From: a virus
Strand: one strand, 5' to 3'
Length of the DNA: 22,490 bases
IMG/VR virus record: IMGVR_UViG_3300025655_000321
Span: 1 to 22,490 of that record
A program made the position numbers and the translations under genes. How positions within the stretch are numbered: the first letter of the stretch is position 1; each line of letters begins with the position of its first letter. The notes under the pieces were generated by a model. It saw only the letters and a program-made list of their open reading frames with translations. It made no database searches and was not told where the DNA came from. This document shows positions 1 through 7,869 of this stretch, in pieces.

Positions 1-1663
1 TAGCTTCAATACCGCTTGGAAGTGCGCGTGTAGTTTGCGGCCCTTGGATTAACCCTGCTGTACCCGGATAAAAACGCATTTCTTTAGGCAGGGGAACCTG
101 TGCAGGAGCGTTGGGGTCTGCCGCCATGGTTACTGTTGCGGGGTTGGGATTTGGTACAGGAGCCGCAGGCATCGGTGCTTGTCCAGTCAGCATGGCTTGC
201 GCACGTTCTGGGAGCCGACCAGTCTGTTGGTAAAAACGACGCTCATCCATCGTGAGAGTGCGAAGCACATCAGTCAGCGAAACACCACCTGCTGCAAACC
301 GAGCAACTTGACCACCATCTTCAAACGCAACCAAACCACCAGCCGCTGCTGTATATGGCTCCATGTTCTCCATATTAGGGGCGGGAAGTGCAGCCACACC
401 GCCAGCGTTCTCAGGGAGCATAGCGACTTGTTGGGGCATCTGAGCAGGCATCGGGGGCATCGCGCCACCGGTTAATAAATCAGCAACAACAGACCCCTTC
501 CCACCCTGTCCAGCCATGGCTTTTTTACGAACGTCCTCTCGGGTTTGAAGTTCACCAGCCACCATGATGTTTTCATACGAACCGGGCTTTGTAGTTGCCA
601 GCTTCATCTGCAACTGCTCGTCTGACAGCTTGTCGTTAAACGAATCTAATTCTTCAGGTGAAATGTCACCGCCACCAGCATAACTATCAACAGAACCTCC
701 TTCTGCAAACGCACCTGTCATTTTGCCAATCGACAGACCGGCTAGTCCCAAACCGCCAACTTGAGACGCAATAGACGGCGGGGGTGCGTACGTGGTTTGT
801 GTTGAGCCAAGACCGATTGGAATACCACGCAGCAAGTTACTGTAGTAGCCCAACTGCTCCATGGGGTAGTCACGCTGGCGTAGGAAGTCGGCGTAACGCT
901 GGTCAAGAATCTGTTGTTGAAGCGCTCTTTGTTGGGCACCAACGGCTTCTTGGGCACTCAATCTCTGGAGGTCTGCGGTTTGACGTTGCGCGCCCAATTG
1001 GCCCAAAGTAGCACCAGCTTGCCCGACCTGTTGCATACCCTGAAGCCCAGCCTGCAAACCTTGAAGGCCGAGAGTTGACCCAAACTGTTGGGCTTGTTGG
1101 GCACGTTCAAACGCAGATTGACTACCTTGACCCTGAATTTGAGCCAGCCGATCCAACAACCCACGCTCTCGTTCAGCTTGAGCAATTGCCTGACGAGCAC
1201 CACCATAAGTACCTTGACGGGCAGATCCAAGATTGGCTTGCTGTTGGGCGATTTGGGCTTCACGAACGGCGGCTTGCTTTTGAACATCTGTCACCGCCTG
1301 CTGATACGGGGACATAAAAGCCTGTATTTGAGACGGGTCGGTTGCCATGCCCATGTACTGTTGTCCAGCACCGGCAGCTTGCGCTCCCATCCCCAAAGAA
1401 CCTAGCCCACCAGCGGCGGCAAATTGACTGCCAGCACCCAGTTCTCCGGGCGTGCGCAAACCCATTGTCTCTTGCTGAGTCTGCATCTGCCCTGGGGTAA
1501 ACCCAGAAATCCGCTCTGCTTGATATGTTTGATATGGGCGGTAGGACTCAGCCTGAGCCCTCTGCATAATGTTTTCAAAATATGGACGAGCATATTCCGG
1601 CAGATTCGTCTGAACGACGTTCTGCTGTGTAGGTTGTTGACTACCACCGCCGCCTTTACCCAT
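1..1663 (-). CDS. Large Gln/Ala-rich ejection protein, 3'-truncated by window
   Basis: A continuous open frame from ATG 1663 (behind TAGGAG, overlapping the previous stop by 8 bases) runs to base 1 without a stop, giving 554 codons so far. It opens MGKGGGGSQQPTQQNVVQTN, LPEYARPYFENIMQRAQAES, then has long Gln/Ala/Gly helical stretches (for example QQQANLGSARQGTYGGARQA, FGSTLGLQGLQAGLQGMQQV, RALQQQILDQRYADFLRQRD). Later come FAEGGSVDSYAGGG and AFEDGGQVARFAAGG, two related motifs. This fits podovirus DNA-ejection proteins. The true length and C-terminus are outside the window. Confidence 0.78.
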   Translation of the reverse strand, partial: MGKGGGGSQQPTQQNVVQTNLPEYARPYFENIMQRAQAESYRPYQTYQAERISGFTPGQMQTQQETMGLRTPGELGAGSQFAAAGGLGSLGMGAQAAGAGQQYMGMATDPSQIQAFMSPYQQAVTDVQKQAAVREAQIAQQQANLGSARQGTYGGARQAIAQAERERGLLDRLAQIQGQGSQSAFERAQQAQQFGSTLGLQGLQAGLQGMQQVGQAGATLGQLGAQRQTADLQRLSAQEAVGAQQRALQQQILDQRYADFLRQRDYPMEQLGYYSNLLRGIPIGLGSTQTTYAPPPSIASQVGGLGLAGLSIGKMTGAFAEGGSVDSYAGGGDISPEELDSFNDKLSDEQLQMKLATTKPGSYENIMVAGELQTREDVRKKAMAGQGGKGSVVADLLTGGAMPPMPAQMPQQVAMLPENAGGVAALPAPNMENMEPYTAAAGGLVAFEDGGQVARFAAGGVSLTDVLRTLTMDERRFYQQTGRLPERAQAMLTGQAPMPAAPVPNPNPATVTMAADPNAPAQVPLPKEMRFYPGTAGLIQGPQTTRALPSGIEA

Positions 1664-2084
1664 TTTGTGCTCCTATTGGCAACTCATAAGTCAGCCACTG
1701 AAATTTGTAACCGTCGCCTTCAAAAATCTTCATCCAACCCTTGCGCCCAGTAGACTCGATGGCATCACAATTCGTATCCCGTGCCCAGCGCTTTAACAAT
1801 TCCAGCATGTCTGTTTTCCACAAAGACAATTGATCGCCACCACAAAACTGAAGACCAAGCACCCGCTTGTTTGGGTAGGCTATAAAGTTTGAAACCACCG
1901 CTCCATAATGTTTATCGCCATCAAACGCCACCCACAATTGGTAGTCATCGCGCTGGCTTACTAAATCATAAATATCTTCTGCGTGGTACCTGCCGTAAGT
2001 ATATTCAGCGGCTTTGACCATGTACTGCTCAATATGGGGCCAGCATTGGTGCACGTACTGCTTTGGCACAAGACTGACCATCAT
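1656..2084 (-). CDS. GNAT-like protein (T7 gp13-type)
   Basis: This 142-residue protein starts MMVSLVPKQYVHQCWPHIEQ and has a GNAT-like fold pattern: DDYQLWVAFDGDKHYGAVVS, then PNKRVLGLQFCGG, a helix WKTDMLELLKRWARDTNCDA and IESTGRKGWMKIFEGDGY. T7 gp13 and many phages have such acetyltransferase-like proteins beside ejection-protein genes, where an assembly role is more likely than a usual acetyltransferase; the standard acetyl-CoA P-loop (Q/R-x-x-G-x-G/A) is not evident. It lies between two ejection-type genes and overlaps both (4 and 8 bases). Confidence 0.72.
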   Translation of the reverse strand: MMVSLVPKQYVHQCWPHIEQYMVKAAEYTYGRYHAEDIYDLVSQRDDYQLWVAFDGDKHYGAVVSNFIAYPNKRVLGLQFCGGDQLSLWKTDMLELLKRWARDTNCDAIESTGRKGWMKIFEGDGYKFQWLTYELPIGAQNG

Positions 2085-3316
2085 GCCTGTTTAGCTTTCT
2101 TAGCCTGATTCTCAGCTTTAGCCATCAGAGCATAGAACGCTTTGGCTCCGCCACGTTTGGCAACCTGCTTTTTGGGGACGTAGGCTTCGCCGTTGGACAC
2201 GAGCGCTGGACGCTTGCCCTCGATACTGGTTTTGATCTTGTCATCTACACCGGCTTTGGGGCCACGTTTGGCGCCAGCACCTTTAATTGGGATAGCACCA
2301 AGTCCAGCCGAAGCCACTTGCTGACCCTTCTTGTTATCGCCTTTACCCAGACCATCTACAGCCTTTTTAGTCAGCACGAAGCCGCCATCTTCAAGTGTGG
2401 GGACGCCACCTTTGGAAAAACCTTGCCCTATTCTTGAGCGTGCAAAATTTTGGAAATAGGGTTGGAAGCGCTGTAAACCAGACCCCAACTGCCCTTCTGG
2501 AATGAGGTCCTCATCACGTTGACCCGCCAAAAGATTGCTGCTTGTAGAAGGCAGAGTTGTGGGAGCCGCAGCTTGTGTGGCACTAAACGGCTGGAATCCC
2601 GGCACTGGGTTTACATCAGTGAAATACTGGAATTCAGAAGTGCCAAGCCCTTGACGCTGTTCCGCTGTTGGGAAACGAACCTCACGAGGCGTGGGAACGT
2701 ATGGGCCTTCGTACGTAGATTTTTCTGGTTCTACTGTTTTAACTTCTGGTTGGGCAAGAAGTGCGGGAGCCGCAGCCATACCAGCCGTCGTAGCTAATCC
2801 TTTAACCCCACCAATATTGCCCATAAAGGCAGTCCGTGCGGCTTTTCCAATTTCCCCAGTATCAAATACGCTTTGTGCACCGGTAGTAAGTTGTTGCATG
2901 GGGGTAAGCGCTGTTGCCGCACCTTCAAGACCAGCATTAGCCGCACTAGCCGCATTAGCTGCTGTACCAGCAGATTGAAGTCCTCCAGCCAAGTTAGCGC
3001 CACCATACGCACCCAAGCCAGCCAAGAAGCCTTTGCCGATGTCTCCCGTACGAACAGTCTCGATGCCACCCACGGTCAATCCAGCACCCAACGGTCCCAT
3101 GAAGGGAGTCAGAGCAATGCCAAGCACTGTCGGCAATATGTTCTTGAGAAACCCTGCTTCTGGCAGACCGGTGTTAGGGTTAATACTAAGCGAGCCACCA
3201 TGCGCCATGGCGAGAGCTTGCAGACCGCCGACTTCTCCGGGGGTCATGTGGACCAGCATCGTGTCATCGCCACGACCTTGGCGTTGAACTGCTTGGGCGA
3301 CGGGGGTCATATTCAT
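2081..3316 (-). CDS. Ejection (internal virion) protein, Gly/Ala-rich
   Basis: This 411-residue protein begins MNMTPVAQAVQRQGRGDDTM and continues LVHMTPGEVGGLQALAMAHG. A hydrophobic Gly/Ala-rich region lies at about 57-140 (TVLGIALTPFMGPLGAGLTV and similar). Later there is a GGVPTLEDGGFVLTKKAVDG segment, and a basic C-terminus that includes RPALVSNGEAYVPKKQ. Gly/Ala-rich membrane-active segments and NGE-x-x-VPK elements are typical of podovirus internal virion proteins ejected into the host envelope. It is linked by an ATGA overlap to the GNAT-like gene. Assignment is by pattern and position. Confidence 0.68.
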   Translation of the reverse strand: MNMTPVAQAVQRQGRGDDTMLVHMTPGEVGGLQALAMAHGGSLSINPNTGLPEAGFLKNILPTVLGIALTPFMGPLGAGLTVGGIETVRTGDIGKGFLAGLGAYGGANLAGGLQSAGTAANAASAANAGLEGAATALTPMQQLTTGAQSVFDTGEIGKAARTAFMGNIGGVKGLATTAGMAAAPALLAQPEVKTVEPEKSTYEGPYVPTPREVRFPTAEQRQGLGTSEFQYFTDVNPVPGFQPFSATQAAAPTTLPSTSSNLLAGQRDEDLIPEGQLGSGLQRFQPYFQNFARSRIGQGFSKGGVPTLEDGGFVLTKKAVDGLGKGDNKKGQQVASAGLGAIPIKGAGAKRGPKAGVDDKIKTSIEGKRPALVSNGEAYVPKKQVAKRGGAKAFYALMAKAENQAKKAKQA

Positions 3317-3343
3317 GTGAGTATTATCCTTGATTTGTCAAGT

Positions 3344-4015
3344 CTAGGGAAGTGCTGAGACAAAGCTGATTGAGCCGATTGCCGATGGGATGGCGGGTCT
3401 GGCGAAGGGGGAGACTTGGGCTGCGTCATGGAACATATAAACACCATCAAGCGGCGTTATGGGGTCATAGGCTTGGTCAGTAGCCCAATACAGTTCTATA
3501 ACGTCCCCAACAGCCACAGTAAAAGTCGCCTCGGAATAAGCGGCGTTATAACCTTCCTCGCCCGGAGTTGCGCTTTTACGAGCCGGGATAGTGAATATGG
3601 TTGCTGAGTTTGCTACATCCGAACCGTTCTTTTGGAGCCAAACCGTTGCGTAATGTTGTGCGTTTGCCGTGTTAATAAACTGAAGGCTGTATCGAATGGT
3701 GTAGACCCCAGCGTATTGTGCAGTTGCTGCGTTGGAGGCAAGTGTCCATCCACTCCCAGATTCTAGAGTATCCCAAGTTACGATGGTCGGAGTGTCATCA
3801 CCGGTAGCAATCTGATCGGTTGAGTCAGAAGCGGCAATATGGGGGAAGGTAAGCTTGTCCCCCCGTCCACGAAAGTACTCGGCCTGAAGCGGAGTCTGGG
3901 AATCCAACTGGTTGAAGTACAACTCCAACACCCGGATAAGCTGGAACATCTGCTCTTCGCTGTACTCAGGACGGGGTCTAGGCAACGGCGAGTGCCTGAA
4001 TTTCTCCATTGCCAT
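3344..4015 (-). CDS. Structural protein with C-terminal jelly-roll-like domain
   Basis: This 223-residue protein starts MAMEKFRHSPLPRPRPEYSE, followed by a helix (EEQMFQLIRVLELYFNQLDS). From about residue 75 it is a beta domain with GVYTIRYSLQFINT, ATVWLQKNGSDVANSAT and DVIELYWATD, a pattern close to C1q/TNF-like jelly rolls found in phage receptor-binding or neck proteins. The C-terminus has a short Pro-rich tail. It abuts the nozzle gene with only a stop/start contact. Likely a virion protein attached to the nozzle or tail; the exact role is not visible. Confidence 0.7.
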   Translation of the reverse strand: MAMEKFRHSPLPRPRPEYSEEQMFQLIRVLELYFNQLDSQTPLQAEYFRGRGDKLTFPHIAASDSTDQIATGDDTPTIVTWDTLESGSGWTLASNAATAQYAGVYTIRYSLQFINTANAQHYATVWLQKNGSDVANSATIFTIPARKSATPGEEGYNAAYSEATFTVAVGDVIELYWATDQAYDPITPLDGVYMFHDAAQVSPFARPAIPSAIGSISFVSALP

Positions 4016-5941
4016 TTACTGTTTTCCGTCTGAGCGTACGTCAAGCCGTGGATTGCCCAACTGCCATTGCACTCCCAAGTCCACCGAACTGACTTTTAGC
4101 GCCATCTGTCTGGCCCGAGCACGTACAAACACTTGATCTGTAAAGGTGCTGACCGAGGTGTTAATCACCCGCTGGGAATCAGATGGATCATTTTGGAAGT
4201 TGGAGCCTGGGTAATTCCGAGGGCGTATGGTTAACGTCACCTCTGGAGCCGCAGCCGTTGAGGTATTGAAGTTGATGTCTGGAATCATCCGGCGGGTAAG
4301 CATGTATGTCTCACCGCTGTTATCAGTGATGTCAAAGTCCGACGACTGAATGAAAGACTCCATGGGTAAGCCAGCATCATTAATGCCAGACTCGTGGGTG
4401 TATAGAAGGCCCGGATCTTGGTTTTCTGGGGTGTAGGCTGCAATTGGCAGGTCACGGGAAGCCACATCCAGCCAAGCGGTTCGGCCTAACTGTCCGTAAT
4501 ACCAAATTTGATCGAGGTGGTTGTAGATCACATAACGATCTACCCAGTCTGAAGTCCCGCTTGGGTAGAACCACCAGACCTCATTAAAGCCCTCGTTCGT
4601 TCCACAAATAACTTGGTCAGACTGGGCGTAGTTGATGTCCTTGAAAACGTACTCCCGCAGGGTGCAGGGGAGGGTTCGCACCCGACCGTCATACATATAG
4701 AACTTATCAAGTCCCATCCAATACGTGATGTTGTTAGCAGAGATGGTTGCCCGTGGCCCCATGATGGAAATGTTGTCAGCGTATTCCTGTAAGCCAAACA
4801 CATCGGCTGTGCCCAAGAACTGGAGAGCAAACAAGTGGGTATCCGTAAATACAAGAATCTCCTGCCGTGTTGCAAGTGCACGAACAATCCGAGATCCCCG
4901 AGAAACCCTAAGAAAACCAGCAGAATTTGTTGCCAACGGCTCCCACATCACCGGGTCATCTTGACTTGCCCAACGAATCAACAGAGGATCAAAGTCTCCT
5001 GAAGAACCGCCGTATGGCTGGCACCCAAAGGCAAGCAAATGCTTATCATTCTGAGAAATCAGAATTTGCATGGCTGTTTCAGGTACATCTGTTGCCCCTA
5101 CCAATGAAGACAACAGAACCGCTGGCGTGGTCAAAGCAGTGGTTGGGTTGACTGACGTCCCCCGTTCCCAATAATAGATCGGCCCACCCACAGCAACGTT
5201 TGTTCCGGTCGTATCAGACCGGATGTTCATCACCAAATCGTTGTCGAAGTTGTCAAACCACCAATCTCGCTGCGGGAGAAACACGGGCGTTGGAGAAGCA
5301 AGCCCCCATCCGTATGAACCACTCCAAGCACCTGTACCCCAACCATATCCAGCCGTTATGGAAGGAAAGCCAGGGTGAATTTGACAGGCAATATCAATGG
5401 CGCTTCCGCCACCAGCAGCCACCGTAGAAGTAGCAGCAGTTGTAACTTGGATCGTAAACGAATCGGCATCAGGTACCGTTAAAACAAGGTGCTCAGTATT
5501 GATCTCGGCATCAGGGATTCCACCAACATCTCCTGTTACGCCGGATATGGTGACGTAATCTCCAACCAAGCAACCGTGTGCCGTTACGTTAATAGTGACA
5601 GTCGTAGACGTATTAGTTGTTTCAATACAGTCGTCTGTGTCAGGTGTGGTTAATGTAGTCCGAATAGGTGTTATGTTGTAAAAAATACCACCGACCTCGA
5701 TATAGACCTTTTCGTTCGTGCCTACTGCCAGTAGATTGTCGGTATACGATGTGATCCAGTTCCACATCTGACGACACGTTCCCACAAACCGCTCGGACGT
5801 AGTTTCAATCCAGCCGCCAATTTTTTGTGGGTAGCCAGAAAAGAACCGGATCTTGTCGCACTCGTACCACCCGCCTTCGTTGGCATAGTTGGTCGTGTCC
5901 CGGTTAATTCCCGGCTTGAATTTAAGCTTGAGGAAGGGCAT
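4016..5941 (-). CDS. Tail nozzle protein (P22 gp10-like), with an inserted repeat domain
   Basis: This 641-residue protein begins MPFLKLKFKPGINRDTTNYA, then NEGGWYECDKIRFFSGYPQK and GGW, the typical opening of podovirus gp10-like tail nozzle proteins. It contains beta-propeller-like strands (LLAVGTNEKVYI, RPRNYPGSNF near the C-terminus). About residues 111-168 form an insert (TVTINVTAHGCLVGDYVTI, GGIPDAEINTEHLVL, DADSFTIQV) resembling the FCCH/HG-x3-GD-x-V domain found in several phage proteins. The nozzle closes the tail channel and supports fibres. A large, well-conserved and mostly intact protein. Confidence 0.8.
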   Translation of the reverse strand: MPFLKLKFKPGINRDTTNYANEGGWYECDKIRFFSGYPQKIGGWIETTSERFVGTCRQMWNWITSYTDNLLAVGTNEKVYIEVGGIFYNITPIRTTLTTPDTDDCIETTNTSTTVTINVTAHGCLVGDYVTISGVTGDVGGIPDAEINTEHLVLTVPDADSFTIQVTTAATSTVAAGGGSAIDIACQIHPGFPSITAGYGWGTGAWSGSYGWGLASPTPVFLPQRDWWFDNFDNDLVMNIRSDTTGTNVAVGGPIYYWERGTSVNPTTALTTPAVLLSSLVGATDVPETAMQILISQNDKHLLAFGCQPYGGSSGDFDPLLIRWASQDDPVMWEPLATNSAGFLRVSRGSRIVRALATRQEILVFTDTHLFALQFLGTADVFGLQEYADNISIMGPRATISANNITYWMGLDKFYMYDGRVRTLPCTLREYVFKDINYAQSDQVICGTNEGFNEVWWFYPSGTSDWVDRYVIYNHLDQIWYYGQLGRTAWLDVASRDLPIAAYTPENQDPGLLYTHESGINDAGLPMESFIQSSDFDITDNSGETYMLTRRMIPDINFNTSTAAAPEVTLTIRPRNYPGSNFQNDPSDSQRVINTSVSTFTDQVFVRARARQMALKVSSVDLGVQWQLGNPRLDVRSDGKQ

Positions 5942-5943
5942 AG

Positions 5944-6408
5944 TTAGGCCACAAGTCCTTGTAGATAAACCGTTTTACCATCTTTCTTGGTGGCTGTCAG
6001 CACCTCTTTTTTGTTGTCCTCAGCCACGTACGACACGTGCACCCAACCGCTGTCAGGAATGCCGGGGGTGTAGAACTCAAGGATCAGTTGGCGGAACTCA
6101 AGGTTATCCCTGATCCACTCAGCCAGTTCAGCGTTTGCCACACCGGGAATCTCAATATCTGCGGCCTGCCCACGGGTGTGATCCGAGTTACGACTTCCAC
6201 CCACCTTGGCATTGACGTCCGGGTGCCGGTAGGCAGAATTCACCTTAACGCCTTTACCGTAGTGGTCCCGCACAGGCTGGAGCACCTTCTCAGCCAGTAG
6301 TTGCAGTGCAGCAAGTTCCTGCTCACCGGGGTTGTTCTCCAGTCCATGACGCAGAGCGGTCTCGGACTTGGTCATCTCCGCAAGGGTAAAGTTTTTGGTC
6401 AGGTTCAT
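5944..6408 (-). CDS. Endolysin, peptidase M15 family
   Basis: This 154-residue protein starts MNLTKNFTLAEMTKSETALR, with a good GGAG site. It has a zinc-peptidase core: VNSAYRHPDVN, then SDHTRGQAADIEI (His77, Asp84) and LILEFYTPG leading to SGWVHVSY (His124). This set of ligands fits the M15 D-Ala-D-Ala peptidase family often used as phage lysins to cleave peptidoglycan stem peptides. No signal peptide is visible, so release depends on the holin. A three-codon tail (GLVA and stop) precedes the nozzle gene by two bases. Confidence 0.85.
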   Translation of the reverse strand: MNLTKNFTLAEMTKSETALRHGLENNPGEQELAALQLLAEKVLQPVRDHYGKGVKVNSAYRHPDVNAKVGGSRNSDHTRGQAADIEIPGVANAELAEWIRDNLEFRQLILEFYTPGIPDSGWVHVSYVAEDNKKEVLTATKKDGKTVYLQGLVA

Positions 6409-6842
6409 TTTTTCTCCAGCAGTTCATCAATTTGAGCACTCTTCTCCTTGGACCCAGCCGAGGAGCCGAAGTAATAGCCAAGCACCATGGTGACGGCTGA
6501 AGTCAGCGCACCCAGCACGTAGATCAGAATGTCTTTGGAGTCGGCGTCCACATCTACAAAAATAATAACGCCGAACAGAATGAACGTCAGACCCACCGTA
6601 CCCAAGGCCAGCACCGGAGTGACAATCTTGTTGAGCATGGGAGCCGCACTGCTGGTGGCAATCTGAATCTCCCGGTCACGGGCAGACTGCATCTCTTTGA
6701 CGTTGGCCTCCAACTGAGCCAGTTCACCACGCTGCGCCATCTCCATGAGTTTGGCTTGGGCCTCGGCCTTCGCATTGGGGTCAGGCATGACTTTATCGAG
6801 GACTTTCTCCCCGATACTTAGTATGGCTCCGAGTGGCAACAT
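6405..6842 (-). CDS. Holin, 3TM (GTA-holin-like) family
   Basis: This 145-residue protein begins MLPLGAILSIGEKVLDKVMP and has an amphipathic helical region (ELAQLEANVKEMQSARDREI) before two clear transmembrane helices at about 70-98 and 104-126, and a charged C-terminus (KEKSAQIDELLEKK). The layout IGEKVLD...PDP..K.EAQ.KLMEM.Q.GELAQLE matches the holin_3TM family found in gene transfer agents and many phages. Holins permeabilise the inner membrane so that endolysin reaches the wall. Its stop forms an ATGA overlap with the endolysin start, a common holin-endolysin arrangement. Confidence 0.82.
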   Translation of the reverse strand: MLPLGAILSIGEKVLDKVMPDPNAKAEAQAKLMEMAQRGELAQLEANVKEMQSARDREIQIATSSAAPMLNKIVTPVLALGTVGLTFILFGVIIFVDVDADSKDILIYVLGALTSAVTMVLGYYFGSSAGSKEKSAQIDELLEKK

Positions 6843-7180
6843 TATAATTTTTCCTCTATTTTTGACGTATCCATGTCTTTAACCCATTTGGGAGGCTCTC
6901 CACTCCCAACCCATTCTGAGCTTTTAGCGATATTAGCGGCAGCGTACGCACCTTTACGGCCCACGATTCCACCGATGGCTCCAATACACAACAACATTAT
7001 GTCCTTCATGATTCCCAAGAAGGCTTCGTCAATTGGAGCAATGCGTTCCATGTCCTGCTCCACAAACATTACCGCCAGCAGAATGGCAATAACGGAAACC
7101 AACAGAATCCCAGCCAGCACCAGAACGATGGTGGCCCAGACCCGGACTTCAATCTCTTCAGTGGTCAACTCTTTAAACAC
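6842..7180 (-). CDS. Two-helix membrane protein of the lysis region
   Basis: I use a GTG start at 7180 (FKELTTEEIEVRVWATIVL), supported by CAGGAG eight bases upstream inside the preceding gene; a longer upstream version would read through that gene. The 112-residue product has two transmembrane helices at about 15-39 and 54-74, separated by the acidic segment EQDMERIAPIDE, then a GRKGAYAAANIAKSSEW tail. It sits directly before the holin, consistent with an anti-holin or additional holin. Its last base is also the first base of the holin start codon. Confidence 0.7.
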   Translation of the reverse strand: MFKELTTEEIEVRVWATIVLVLAGILLVSVIAILLAVMFVEQDMERIAPIDEAFLGIMKDIMLLCIGAIGGIVGRKGAYAAANIAKSSEWVGSGEPPKWVKDMDTSKIEEKL

Positions 7181-7328
7181 TTTTTGGCTCCTGTATCCAT
7201 AAGCACCGGGCACGTCCACCGGTCTCTTTGTAAATCTCAGTTTTCTTTGCCTCACATTCAAGCATTGTCTGGAAGGTCTCAATCCGTATTTCAGAACCCA
7301 GCATAAAGACCAAAAGGACGTACGTCAT
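7173..7328 (-). CDS. 51-residue exported or membrane protein
   Basis: A short frame starts in the ATGA overlap at 7328 and encodes MTYVLLVFMLGSEIRIETFQ, with a hydrophobic N-terminus, then TMLECEAKKTEIYKETGG and ARCLWIQEPKSV. Its two cysteines (24 and 42) could form a disulfide in the periplasm. The N-terminal stretch can act as an uncleaved or cleaved signal. It ends 8 bases inside the next gene. Small ORFs like this in lysis cassettes can be spanin or lysis-accessory proteins; no lipobox is evident, so a spanin role is only a possibility. Confidence 0.7.
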   Translation of the reverse strand: MTYVLLVFMLGSEIRIETFQTMLECEAKKTEIYKETGGRARCLWIQEPKSV

Positions 7329-7849
7329 GAAGCGCCTCTGTTAATGATTGCCATGATGGTTGCGTAGATGACCATGCCTCCGATGACGATGACGGTACCC
7401 CCGCCGATCCACAGGATGAGGTTGTCCCAGAACTCTTTTTCAGCGGCTTCTTGATCCTGCTTGGCTTTGATGCGGTCGGCCCGAATCTTGCGGCGCATCT
7501 CCAAGAACTTGCGGTAGCCGTCCATCCCACCAAAGCCGCCCTCAAGGTTGCAGAAGGCACCGTACAAGAACTCGTGGCGAATGTCCTTCTCCATCTGCAT
7601 CAACTTGTGCTCTGCCTCAAAGACGTTAAACGCCTCCTGAGTATCGTTGGAGAAGTCAAGTTTCTGGAAAAGTTTGGGCTTTTTGGGCTTGTTCTTTTCC
7701 TTCTGGATGACCTGCTCTAACTGATCCGCAACCCCGCAGTATTTGGACAACTGCCCCCAGATACCTTCGGCCTCCTGAGCGAACTCGGAGGCTTTCTTTA
7801 GCCCAGACCATATTGCGCTGGCTGTTGCCAGTAGGGTAATCGGGTCCAT
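7325..7849 (-). CDS. Anchored coiled-coil protein of the lysis region
   Basis: This 174-residue protein begins MDPITLLATASAIWSGLKKA, has a long helical middle (AEGIWGQLSKYCGVADQLEQ, then KPKKPKLFQKLDF, EFLYGAFCNLEG and FLEMRRKIRADRIKAKQDQ), and one C-terminal transmembrane segment at about 144-168. Proteins of this shape (MDPIT...EGI..QLS...RH.FLYGE) recur just before holin genes in aquatic phages. It may be a holin partner, anti-holin or membrane-anchored factor; no enzyme motif is visible. It shares an ATGA overlap with the next small gene. Confidence 0.68.
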   Translation of the reverse strand: MDPITLLATASAIWSGLKKASEFAQEAEGIWGQLSKYCGVADQLEQVIQKEKNKPKKPKLFQKLDFSNDTQEAFNVFEAEHKLMQMEKDIRHEFLYGAFCNLEGGFGGMDGYRKFLEMRRKIRADRIKAKQDQEAAEKEFWDNLILWIGGGTVIVIGGMVIYATIMAIINRGAS

Positions 7850-7869
7850 TTATTTTCTCGATAAAAACT

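Noticed and set aside
3317-3343. Possible sigma-70 promoter (TTGACA at 3336-3341 on the minus strand)
   Set aside because: The TAATAC-like element is only about 9 bases downstream, too close for a -10 box, and nothing suitable sits at 16-18 bases.
2873-3358. Plus-strand open frame of 161 codons
   Set aside because: Antisense to the Gly/Ala-rich ejection protein; no ribosome binding site, unusual composition and no domain.
7181-7282. Longer N-terminus of the two-helix membrane protein
   Set aside because: It would overlap the 51-residue gene in another frame; the GTG at 7180 has a well-placed AGGAG and begins the coherent membrane protein.
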